This document shows positions 33,343 through 41,360 of a stretch of 42,427 bases of DNA, piece after piece. Both the position numbers and the translations under genes were made by a program. The notes beneath the pieces were generated by a model. That model did not search any database, was not told the DNA's origin, and was given only the letters and a program-made list of their open reading frames with translations. Within the stretch, counting starts at the first letter, position 1. Each line of letters starts with the position of its first letter. The DNA comes from Candidatus Thioglobus sp. (GTDB lineage Bacteria > Pseudomonadota > Gammaproteobacteria > Arenicellales > UBA868): the NCBI GenBank assembly GCA_004212795.1, contig SHBR01000013.1:1-42427 (forward strand). Direction: 5' to 3'.

Positions 33343-34476
33343 TTGAGACCTGTGCACCTGCAGCCTCTCAAAGACGCGCCCTTTGGCGCTGTGGCGTCCG
33401 GCTTGGATTGCGCTTCGATCGATTCAGCGTCGATTGAAGCTATCCGCGACGCGTTACATCGTGATCAGGTTGTTGTTGTGCCTGATCAGGGGCACCTGAC
33501 ACCCCAGCAGGAAGTCACTTTTTATCGTACGGTTTATCCAGAGGGGACTTCAGTATGGCGTGACCAGAGCGCCAATCCTTGGGAACGATTCAAAGTTGAG
33601 CAGGGTAATCAGGCGGGTACTTACCAGATACCCTCGGAGCCTGGTGTTTTGGTTTTGGGCAAAGGTCAGATTGATCATTATGGTCTCACGGTTATGCTCG
33701 GCGGCGATCGTGCGGCGTATGGCGCAGCATCAGGTTCGCAGGTGCTGGGTGGCGGAGTTATGCAATGGCATATCGATGGCGCGTTCTATGGGCATGCTCC
33801 CGGCTGCTACACTCAAATGCGATGTATCGAAGCGCCTGAAGGTGAGGGCCACTGGTTGGACTATCTTGGAGATAACAATCCGCTTTGGTGTCCGCCAGGC
33901 GCGACTGCTTTTGCAAGTGGCAGGATCGCTTACAAATTGATGAACGATCAGTAGCGTGAGCAATGTCTGAATTCCCTTGTGCATTATTTGCCGAAACCTT
34001 TTGAGACCACTTACCAGCTTAAAAACTCGGAGAATGGCTTACGCGTTGTTGATTCTAAATCCGAGGCTCTGTACGAAATCGGTCGTGAGTCGCCCGGGGT
34101 GCCGTTTAGTGATTCAGATACGCAACGCTATCCTCTGGTTTGGACTTGTCCCGATACGGGGTGTCAGGCATTAATGCCTCAACCCCGATGCCTTGCGTTT
34201 CTTGAGATAGAACAGCAGGGTCGACGCGATAGGCTTGGAATTACCGAGTCCCGAATGCTTATTGAATCGTTGATGTTGCCTGCAGTCTCATCTGATCAGG
34301 TATATGTTCATGACTGGAAAGAAGGTGATCTTGTGATTTGGAATAACCGGTCTGTTTGGCACTCCGCAACAGGGCGTCTTGCGTCTGAAAGTCGACGTGT
34401 GATGCACTTGACAGCGTTTAATGCAGGCAGACCTCCCAAATGTTTTCCTCAGTCTGGTTTATCCAATATCGCGTGA
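33343..34476 (+). pseudogene. TauD/TfdA-type dioxygenase gene interrupted by one in-frame amber codon
   Basis: A Fe(II)/2-oxoglutarate dioxygenase of about 377 residues split by TAG at 33952-33954. The reading frame is the same on both sides: before the stop IAYKLMNDQ, after it REQCLNSLVHYLPKPFETTY. The first part has the HxD iron motif (H143, D145 in MQWHIDGAFYGH); the second has the distal histidine (SVWHSATG) and the 2-oxoglutarate-binding arginine (ESRRVMHL). A CAG-to-TAG change would explain it. The start is TTG 33343 or GTG 33352, with poor ribosome-binding sites. Unless the stop is suppressed or an assembly error, no active enzyme is made. The TPR gene starts six bases after the end. 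Confidence 0.8.
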
Positions 34477-34482
34477 CAAGAA

Positions 34483-36165
34483 ATGACTAATGGCGCGATG
34501 TTAGATTTTGATCTGGGTGATCATGTGTTCCCGGTGAGCACTTCGTCAACCGAAGCGCAGCGTCTTTTTGATCTCGGTCTAAACTGGTGTTTCGGATTCA
34601 ACCAGGAGGAGGCTCTTGCTTGTTTTAAGGCCGCCGCAGCGGTTGATCCTGACTGCGCAATGCTGCATTGGGGTATCGCCTATGCTGCTGGACCGTTTTA
34701 CAACATGCCCTGGGTTGATTTCAGTGAGGCCGAGGCAGTTGAGTGCACTTTATTTTGCCGCACCCATATTGACAGAGCGCTAGCGCTTTCGGCGAACATA
34801 TCGGGTCTTGAAGTCGCGCTGATTGAAGCGCTGGATAAGCGGATTCAAAAGCCACATATTGTCAGTCCACGTGAATTTGAAAGCTGGGATACGGCTTACG
34901 CGAATGCCATGCGACGGGTGAATATTCGGTTCCCTGATCAGCTTGATGTGATGGCGCTTTTTGTTGAAGCGATGATGACGCGATCGCCATGGAACCTTTG
35001 GGATGTCGAGAGTGGGCGTCCCACTGAGGGGGCTGATACGCTCGAGGCGATCGCAATCTGTCAGGAAGCCATCAGATTAGCTGACCAGTCGGGTGCGGCT
35101 CAGCATCCGGCGATTTTGCATCTGCACATCCATCTGCTCGAAATGTCACCTGAACCTGAACAAGCGATGGATTCTGCTGATCGATTGGGTCAGCTCGCCC
35201 GTGATGCGGGCCATATTCATCATATGCCGGGCCATATCTATGTTTTATGCGGTGAGTACAAGAGGGCCAAAGCGGCAAGCGAAAAAGCGATCGCAGCGGA
35301 CAAGAAATATCTTGAATATGCCGGTCCGTATAACTATTACACGACATCACGCTGTCATAACTTACATCTGATGATGTATGCCTGCATGCATCTGGCTCAG
35401 TTTGAAGCCGCTCTGTTGGCCGCGGAAGAGATCTGCAAGAATCTCACGCCTGACATTATTAAGCTCAAAAACAAGCCATTCATCATGCACACGATGGAGG
35501 GCTACTTCTCGATGAAGATGCATGTGCTGATTCGCTTCGGCAAGTGGCAGGAGATTATCGATGCCGCTATGCCGGATATCGCTGAGCTATATTGTGTCTC
35601 CACTAGCATGCATCACTACGCAAAGACGGTAGCCTATGCCGCCACCAAGCAGTTTATCGAAGCTGATCAAGAAAAAACGCGGTTTTATGAGTCATTGCAT
35701 TTAATTGATCGAAACCGTCGGTTTTTTAATAACCCGGCGCTTCAGACTCTTGGGGTTGGTGAAAAGATGCTGCTGGGAGAGCTTGAGTATCACAAACAAA
35801 ACTATGAAGTTGCTTTTGAGCATTTGAGGGATGCGGTTCAGCGATGTGACGCGCTCCATTATTCAGAGCCATGGCCGTGGATGCACCCGCCACGCCATGC
35901 GCTTGGCGCACTCCTGATTGAGCAGGGTCACTATGACGAGGCCGAGCAGGTCTATCGGGATGATTTAGGCCTGTCCGAAAGAGTCCCCCGTTGCGCTCAA
36001 CACCCCAATAACGTTTGGGCCCTGCACGGACTGATGGAATGCCTTAGGTTTCGAAACGCGAAAGATGAGATTGTCCGCTATCAAGACCATTTGGATCGAG
36101 CGATATCATATGCAGATGTCAAAATTGATTCATCATGTAACTGCCGGGGCATGATGACTCACTAA
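34483..36165 (+). CDS. Tetratricopeptide-repeat protein with conserved histidine clusters
   Basis: A 560-residue all-helical TPR protein. Repeats are visible from about residue 25 (AQRLFDLGLNWCFGFNQEEA) to the C-terminus (HYDEAEQVYRDDLGLSERVP). Three histidine clusters stand out: H213/H215/H217 (LHLHIHLLE), H244/H246/H247/H251 (GHIHHMPGHIY) and H292/H295/H303 (HNLHLMMYACMHL). They face the middle of the solenoid in sequence and could bind a metal. This TPR family is common in marine and soil proteobacteria, but its function is not known. No signal peptide. It ends the long same-strand run; its stop overlaps the convergent secreted-protein gene by four bases. Confidence 0.85.
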   Translation: MTNGAMLDFDLGDHVFPVSTSSTEAQRLFDLGLNWCFGFNQEEALACFKAAAAVDPDCAMLHWGIAYAAGPFYNMPWVDFSEAEAVECTLFCRTHIDRALALSANISGLEVALIEALDKRIQKPHIVSPREFESWDTAYANAMRRVNIRFPDQLDVMALFVEAMMTRSPWNLWDVESGRPTEGADTLEAIAICQEAIRLADQSGAAQHPAILHLHIHLLEMSPEPEQAMDSADRLGQLARDAGHIHHMPGHIYVLCGEYKRAKAASEKAIAADKKYLEYAGPYNYYTTSRCHNLHLMMYACMHLAQFEAALLAAEEICKNLTPDIIKLKNKPFIMHTMEGYFSMKMHVLIRFGKWQEIIDAAMPDIAELYCVSTSMHHYAKTVAYAATKQFIEADQEKTRFYESLHLIDRNRRFFNNPALQTLGVGEKMLLGELEYHKQNYEVAFEHLRDAVQRCDALHYSEPWPWMHPPRHALGALLIEQGHYDEAEQVYRDDLGLSERVPRCAQHPNNVWALHGLMECLRFRNAKDEIVRYQDHLDRAISYADVKIDSSCNCRGMMTH

Positions 36166-37208
36166 TCTTGCGTCAGTTGTGCACGTTTGAGGTAGTAGTC
36201 AATTGCGTAGGCAGTGGAGGCATCAATCGCCACACTTTGCTCGCGTAATTTACGCAGGACATCGGCAAAACGCCAGTCACTCCATGCTGTTAGGTCACGC
36301 GCCACCCAGCCGGCCAAAGCAGGATGAGATTCAACTAGGCCGCTGTAGCTTTTCGCGATTCGTGAACGTAAAGTTGAATCGACTTTTGCACCTTGTACCG
36401 ATAGCGCTTTCACAACGTCAAGAACGTGATCGTTCGGTCGATTGGCATTGAGAAGATAATTTTCCTCAAGCCAGTTGATCCCAGACTCTCCATCGATCTC
36501 GATTAGGGCAGTTGCCCAAGCCGATAAGTTTAGGGATTGATTGAATCTCGCATGATTTTTGATTGCGTCTCGAATGATTTCCGCCTCAGCGGGCGTCGCG
36601 TCAACACCAAGCAGAAGAATATAGAGGGCCCACCATTCCATATATTTAGGCTCTGCAAGAAAATCGTGAACTTGTTGACGAGGAATAAAACGATCCGCTT
36701 CCCGAATGAGACTATACGAGGCCTGCCCAACTTCCAGCGAGGCAAGCTCACGAATCGTGGGGTCTTCATTGGCAAGGTATGGCAAGAAAAACCGTGGCCG
36801 GCGCTCTTTTCCGAATGAAGGATTCCAGGAGGACTCGCGTATCAGGATTTCGCGGACAAGGGATTCATAAGCCGGCGTCGCGTAACCTGCGCGCTGCCAG
36901 TTTTGGGTTCTTGCGTCATACGCCAGAACAACACTCTCTTCAGGATTTTCTGCAAGTCGTCTTCGAGTACGACTGGCCAGGAAAAGATCGATTTCAGGAT
37001 GATTAATATCACCTTTCAGGATAGTTTCTACTTGATAGGAGAAGGCTTTTTCCGGATGTTCACGAGCGAGAACGACGATTTGCGCTGTAAGAATCTGATC
37101 TGTAAAAGTTTCTTTGGGAAAGGGGATGCAGACCATGCATGCCCAAGCGGTCTCAATCGAAAAACCGAGCACGATTGTCGTCAGGAGTCGACAAAAAGTA
37201 GTTTTAAC
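36162..37208 (-). CDS. Secreted protein with N-terminal CxxC, helical repeat, linked to the zinc operon
   Basis: An exported protein of about 348 residues. A signal peptide (MKTTFCRLLTTIVLGFSIET, then AWA) precedes CMVCIPFPKETFTDQIL, so the mature protein begins with a CxxC pair, a likely metal or thiol site. An N-terminal beta-rich part (to about 95) is followed by a helical-repeat region. The frame opens at TTG 37256, but GTG 37208 gives a normal signal peptide and is preferred. It lies 81 bases after the permease gene and on the same strand, so it is probably the last gene of the DUF2796-ABC operon. Family recognised only as a conserved type; function unknown. Confidence 0.72.
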   Translation of the reverse strand, partial: VKTTFCRLLTTIVLGFSIETAWACMVCIPFPKETFTDQILTAQIVVLAREHPEKAFSYQVETILKGDINHPEIDLFLASRTRRRLAENPEESVVLAYDARTQNWQRAGYATPAYESLVREILIRESSWNPSFGKERRPRFFLPYLANEDPTIRELASLEVGQASYSLIREADRFIPRQQVHDFLAEPKYMEWWALYILLLGVDATPAEAEIIRDAIKNHARFNQSLNLSAWATALIEIDGESGINWLEENYLLNANRPNDHVLDVVKALSVQGAKVDSTLRSRIAKSYSGLVESHPALAGWVARDLTAWSDWRFADVLRKLREQSVAIDASTAYAIDYYLKRAQLTQD

Positions 37209-37289
37209 GTGATTCAAGCCAGCTACCCTCGAAAGAGCATTACTCTCTCTTTTCAATTAAATCAGATAATGCGAATTCACGCGACCCGC

Positions 37290-38549
37290 TCAGCGTTGGA
37301 CTGACATGCCATCTGCTAAGGAGTGACGATATGCGCGAAATGCTGGAATGACGCCGACGGCGCAGGCAGTTAGAAAAATTGCACACAACGACTTTAGCTC
37401 ATAAAGTGACGGTCTTGAGATCATTAAATACAACCCATAGCTCTGTTCAATCCACGGGTGAATAAAAAACAGCAGTCCGTAGAGAAGCCCAACGCCAAGC
37501 AGAATACCACTTGCTGAAAGGAGGGCGGCTTCAGAAATTAGCAGCAGGAATATAGTGGTTTTGTGCGCTCCGACCGATCGGAGTATGGCAAGCTCTTGGC
37601 GGCGCTCGTTGAGCGTACTTAGCGTCATCGTTACCATACCAAGGAGTGCGGTAAGGACGACCATTGCTGAAACGGCACTGAGCGCGGTTTCGACAACGCC
37701 AATAATTGTCCAGAGTTCTTGTAGTGCAACGCCGGGCAGGACTGCGGTAAGCGGTTCTGGCTTGAATTGGTTTATAAAACGCTGGGTTTTGAAAATCCCA
37801 AAACGACTCTTGGTGCCTACTAGCGCAGCGGTGACTGAATCCGGTTTTAGATCTAGGGTTCTTGCAAGATCTGCACTCACTTCAGTAATCGGGATCGGAT
37901 TATTACTGTCCCATCCAATGTGAATCGCTTCTAACGCTTCAAGACTGATGTGCACCGTGCGGTCAACGGGGGTACCTGTTCGCCGCAGTATGCCCGAGAC
38001 TCTAAAAGGCATATTGTCATGCGCTGCGCCGTCAATGGCGCCAATGCCGTGGGAAACGACGATTTGGGTTCCGACCGCGTAACCCAGTTTGTCCACAATT
38101 TCTGCTCCCACGACGACGTCAAACAGATCATCAAACGCCCGTCCCTGTTTAAATTTCAGGGGTTGTTTGTTCCGGTAACGGTAGTATTTAAAGTAATCAT
38201 TTGTGGTTCCCATTACCCGGTATCCACGATGACTATCGCCGAGTGAAATGGGCACGACCCAGGCAACATCAGCATGAGCTTTAACAGCTTCAAGGCTGTT
38301 CATAGAGATATTACTGGTCGGATTGCCGATGCGGAAAACCGAGTACAGCAATAATTGAACATTGCCAGCGCGAGCTCCAACAATTAGATCTGTGCCGGAT
38401 ATCGTACTTGTAAAACTTGACTTGGCGCCAATCCGAATGCGTTCAACACCGACGAATAAACTGATGCTGACGGCAATAGCAATTATCGAGAGAAGCGCAG
38501 TCGTGCGCCGGCTTGCCAGAGACCGCCATGCGAGTATCAATGTCGTCAT
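37290..38549 (-). CDS. FtsX/MacB-like ABC permease (PA4065-like)
   Basis: A 419-residue inner-membrane permease with an N-terminal helix (TTALLSIIAIAVSISLFVGV), a large periplasmic domain (about 40-270), and three C-terminal helices, the FtsX/MacB topology. These proteins do mechanical work across the envelope rather than classical import. Its ATG overlaps the stop of the ATPase gene by four bases, which couples the two. The order DUF2796 protein, ATPase, permease corresponds to PA4063-PA4065 of Pseudomonas aeruginosa, a zinc-starvation (Zur) operon. Confidence 0.87.
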   Translation of the reverse strand: MTTLILAWRSLASRRTTALLSIIAIAVSISLFVGVERIRIGAKSSFTSTISGTDLIVGARAGNVQLLLYSVFRIGNPTSNISMNSLEAVKAHADVAWVVPISLGDSHRGYRVMGTTNDYFKYYRYRNKQPLKFKQGRAFDDLFDVVVGAEIVDKLGYAVGTQIVVSHGIGAIDGAAHDNMPFRVSGILRRTGTPVDRTVHISLEALEAIHIGWDSNNPIPITEVSADLARTLDLKPDSVTAALVGTKSRFGIFKTQRFINQFKPEPLTAVLPGVALQELWTIIGVVETALSAVSAMVVLTALLGMVTMTLSTLNERRQELAILRSVGAHKTTIFLLLISEAALLSASGILLGVGLLYGLLFFIHPWIEQSYGLYLMISRPSLYELKSLCAIFLTACAVGVIPAFRAYRHSLADGMSVQR

Positions 38550-39283
38550 TGGGCACCTATTACAGCGGTGCGAACAATTTCACGAATATCCAATTGGCGA
38601 TCAAAGTCTGACGCAAGCGATCGATCGTGGCTGACCAGAATCAGTCCGGCATTGACGCGGGCGGTCTCCTCGAAGAGTAATGTTAAGAATTGATCGCGAC
38701 TATCATGATCAAGCGCAGAGGTCGGCTCGTCGGCAATAACGAGTTGTGGATCGCCAATAATTGCCCGACCCACCGCTACCCGCTGTTGTTGACCGATACT
38801 GAGCTGAGCGACTTTCTGTTCATGCAGATCGGTCGAAATGCCGAGGCGCTGCAAGAGTCGTCGAGCTTCTTCTCTTGGTGTTCCGGAGACGCTGGCTTGT
38901 TTTCGCCGCCGTTCAGAAAATTGCAGAGGCAGTAAAACATTTTGAATGACACTTCCATAAGGCAGTAGATTGAACTGCTGAAAAATAACGCCAAGCTTGT
39001 CAGCCCTTAATCGATCAACCTGACCTGCGCCAAGTTTGACAATATCGATGTCATCGATACAAATACTCCCCCGATCTGGACGAATAATTCCGCATATCAG
39101 GCTCAGGAGGGTCGACTTTCCGCTGCCGGACGGACCCTCTAGGAACACCTTCTCGCCAACACCCAGCCGGAGTGAGTCGAGAGACAGGATAAAGCTCGCG
39201 TTTTTCGACCAACAGAATTGAATCTTCTCAAGTGCCAGCAAAAAGCTGCTTTGATTGTGTTGAGCGAGCTTGATCTCTGACAT
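38546..39283 (-). CDS. ABC ATPase, LolD/MacB type (PA4064-like)
   Basis: A 245-residue ATPase partner of the FtsX-like permease. Motifs: EGPSGSGKSTLLS (Walker A), LSIGQQQRVAVGRAI (signature), VIADEPTSALD (Walker B and D-loop) and LVSHDRSLA (H-loop). All key residues are intact, so it should hydrolyse ATP. The start lies 14 bases after the DUF2796 stop. Its sequence is closest to the LolD/MacB group, but the neighbours identify the PA4064-type zinc-responsive system. Confidence 0.9.
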   Translation of the reverse strand: MSEIKLAQHNQSSFLLALEKIQFCWSKNASFILSLDSLRLGVGEKVFLEGPSGSGKSTLLSLICGIIRPDRGSICIDDIDIVKLGAGQVDRLRADKLGVIFQQFNLLPYGSVIQNVLLPLQFSERRRKQASVSGTPREEARRLLQRLGISTDLHEQKVAQLSIGQQQRVAVGRAIIGDPQLVIADEPTSALDHDSRDQFLTLLFEETARVNAGLILVSHDRSLASDFDRQLDIREIVRTAVIGAQ

Positions 39284-39297
39284 ATCGCCAGTTTATT

Positions 39298-39852
39298 TCA
39301 TTTTTTGAGATACAGGATAGGGATATCGCGATTGATCTTATGTCGATGCTGACCGTTCTTGTCAATCAAAACAACCATGAGTGACTGGGCACTACGAAAG
39401 TGACCAAAATAAACGAATGTGATGAAATCAATGACGGCAACATTCGCGCACTCTAACTGGTATTCTGCAATAAATGAGCCATGCGCTTCGCTCTCATGCT
39501 CGTTATGATCTTCATGGTCGGCGTGACTGTCATCTCCATTTTTGCTTGTAACTTCCGAGCTGGCTTGGATAACCTTACATCTCGCGCTTTCTGGAAGTTG
39601 GATGACGAACATAGGATTGGAAAGCTGCTTTAGCGCTTCTGTGACAGCCGTTTTTTCTTCAGCTGTTCGAGCCTCATGCTCGAAACCGACGATATCTGCA
39701 CCGGGCGACTCTAAAGTCATCGAAATTAGGTTTTGATCAATTGCCATGCTGACCTGACCTTGGCCATGAACGTGAGCGGACTGTGCTGCCGCTGATGCTT
39801 CCAAACTGCAGGTCACGAGGATTAGGATTAAAATAAGGTTTCTTTTGATCAT
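39298..39852 (-). CDS. DUF2796 periplasmic histidine-rich protein (PA4063-like)
   Basis: A 184-residue exported protein. A signal peptide (LILILILVTCSLEASAAA) is followed by SAHVHGQGQVSM, the DUF2796 hallmark, and a histidine/acidic loop DDSHADHEDHNEHESEAH, which is a likely zinc-binding site. The family member PA4063 is a periplasmic zinc-binding protein in a Zur-controlled operon. It is the first gene of the reverse-strand operon; a Zur-like box lies 57-69 bases upstream of its ATG at 39852. It probably binds zinc or helps load it, together with the ABC pair downstream. Confidence 0.86.
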   Translation of the reverse strand: MIKRNLILILILVTCSLEASAAAQSAHVHGQGQVSMAIDQNLISMTLESPGADIVGFEHEARTAEEKTAVTEALKQLSNPMFVIQLPESARCKVIQASSEVTSKNGDDSHADHEDHNEHESEAHGSFIAEYQLECANVAVIDFITFVYFGHFRSAQSLMVVLIDKNGQHRHKINRDIPILYLKK

Positions 39853-39903
39853 TGTTTCTGCCGAATAGACCGAGATTAAGAAGAGCTCAGATGGGTTGCA
39901 AAT

Positions 39904-39926
39904 GAAATGTTATAATATTACAAAAC
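39904..39926. promoter_or_regulatory. Predicted Zur box in the divergent zinc-locus promoter region
   Basis: The core GTTATAATATTAC (39909-39921) matches the Zur palindrome GTTATA-N-TATAAC at all but one base. The left flank GAAAT and right flank end AAAAC extend the match. It strongly resembles the znuACB Zur site as I recall it. It lies between the DUF2796 gene (reverse) and the DUF3299 gene (forward), so one site could control both when zinc is scarce. A TATAAT hexamer at 39911-39916 lies inside it. Confidence 0.72.
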
Positions 39927-40113
39927 CAAATTCCACCTCTTTACGTATCATGGTAGCGGTACTCATTGGTAGACCTGCCGACCACTGGCATCAGGCCTAA
40001 TTTGAAGTTCGGGGCGTGGTCCAAATCTTAAAATCAAGATCTCAATCTCCTCTTCATTTTGGGTTTTGCAGGCTGGCGTATCGAGCAAGTTCAGGACACG
40101 AGGGCTCGGATTT

Positions 40114-40770
40114 ATGACAGTTAGAGCGATTGGTTGGGCTAGTATTTTGTTGTGCCTGTTTTTTGTCGCAAGACCCGCACTTGCGCTGGAAACCATAGAT
40201 TGGGAACAACTGGTACCGCCTCTCGATGAGTTGCAAAATCCATATCTTCGCCTGTCTGATGACCAGCAACAAAGCCTTTATGATCTGTGGTTAGCTCGAG
40301 AAACGGAAGCCGCGGGTTATGGAGATGAGGATCTCGAATCGCTTCGAGATGCCGCTGTTGCACATTTAGCGGAAGGCGGATTAGACGCAGATCAAGTCCT
40401 GGAGGAGTTGGATAATTTTGTCGCGGCTGCAAATGCGAATAATTCAAAACTCGTTGGAGCATTAAATAACAAAAACGTCAAAATTGCGGGTTATGTCTTG
40501 CCGACAGAGTTTTCTGGGGATCTTGTTATCGAGTTCTTGCTAGTGCCCTATGTGGGAGCCTGTATTCATACGCCACCTCCACCTGCTAACCAGATGATCC
40601 ATGTTGAGGTCGAGGAAGGCTTTATTACCGAGGGCATGTTTGCACCGGTTTGGGTGACGGGAAAAATAAGAACAGAGTTATCGACACAGTCCATTTATCT
40701 TGTGGACGGGTCTGCTGATGTAGAGGCGGGATATCAAATTAAAGCGAGCGATATTGAGCCGTATGAATAG
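40114..40770 (+). CDS. DUF3299 exported protein (PA4066-like)
   Basis: An exported protein of about 218 residues. The signal peptide MTVRAIGWASILLCLFFVAR followed by PALA leads to LETIDWEQLVPP. The core KIAGYVLPTEFSGD and VGACIHTPPPPANQMIHV are typical of DUF3299, the family of PA4066 in the Pseudomonas zinc operon. The cysteine and histidine of ACIH could bind metal. The frame is open from 40066, but ATG 40114 fits the signal peptide and has GAGGG upstream. It is divergent from the rest of the locus and shares the Zur-like box with it. Function unknown. Confidence 0.85.
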   Translation: MTVRAIGWASILLCLFFVARPALALETIDWEQLVPPLDELQNPYLRLSDDQQQSLYDLWLARETEAAGYGDEDLESLRDAAVAHLAEGGLDADQVLEELDNFVAAANANNSKLVGALNNKNVKIAGYVLPTEFSGDLVIEFLLVPYVGACIHTPPPPANQMIHVEVEEGFITEGMFAPVWVTGKIRTELSTQSIYLVDGSADVEAGYQIKASDIEPYE

Positions 40771-40779
40771 GCTCACGGT

Positions 40780-41325
40780 TTACCGATTATCGACTGGCTC
40801 GGATTGATTTTGGGTCATTAATCGATCGATTTCCATCCACTGCTGGACGTATTCCGGAAGTACCATTGAAGCACCGTCGTAATTCATAGCGTCGAGCAAC
40901 TGTTGGGAGCTGATGGACTGGCCGCGGGACCTAAATAATCCCCTTGTTGTTGCCCGCGCGGCCCGGTGGGCGCCCGAGAAAAGGTCGTGACTAAAGAACA
41001 GCCATTTTTCATCCCACCCAATGATTTGACTTCTGAGCATAATCTTCTCAAACAGATGAAGCGGTCGTTCGAAGCGGACCATGACGCCGCCCGCCACGGG
41101 AAACCATCTATTTTTCGTAACGATACGGACCAGTCCGCACTGAGTCATCAAGTCAAATCGCCCGAGATCCATTAGGGTCAGATAGCGTCCGTTGTTCAAG
41201 TGCGCGTTGGTATCAAGGTCATTAGGCCAAATACGCATGGTGATTTCGGACGCGCGTATACCGGGAGAGCGATGTGTTTTGATCGCCCTACTTAATACTC
41301 GACCCGCGCGTAAAAATGGATACAT
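40780..41325 (-). CDS. Hotdog-fold thioesterase-like protein
   Basis: A hotdog-fold protein of about 181 residues of the acyl-CoA thioesterase/THEM6-like group. The segment IWPNDLDTNAHLNNGRYLTL followed by MDLGRFD is the 4HBT-type active region: aspartates and asparagines line the site, and HLNNGRY is conserved. The ATG at 41325 is preferred to a TTG at 41346; neither has a strong ribosome-binding site. It lies 14 bases or more after the acyl-CoA dehydrogenase stop on the same strand, so the two may be co-transcribed. Acyl-CoA hydrolysis is likely, chain length unknown. Confidence 0.8.
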   Translation of the reverse strand: MYPFLRAGRVLSRAIKTHRSPGIRASEITMRIWPNDLDTNAHLNNGRYLTLMDLGRFDLMTQCGLVRIVTKNRWFPVAGGVMVRFERPLHLFEKIMLRSQIIGWDEKWLFFSHDLFSGAHRAARATTRGLFRSRGQSISSQQLLDAMNYDGASMVLPEYVQQWMEIDRLMTQNQSEPVDNR

Positions 41326-41360
41326 GATGCTATTTCGCAGGAACAATCTGCGGAGGTTTG

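Noticed and set aside
33952-33954. Amber codon as a pyrrolysine site
   Set aside because: The enzyme is a TauD-type dioxygenase, not a methylamine methyltransferase, no pyl genes are in view, and the stop is away from the active-site motifs. A nonsense change or sequence error is simpler.
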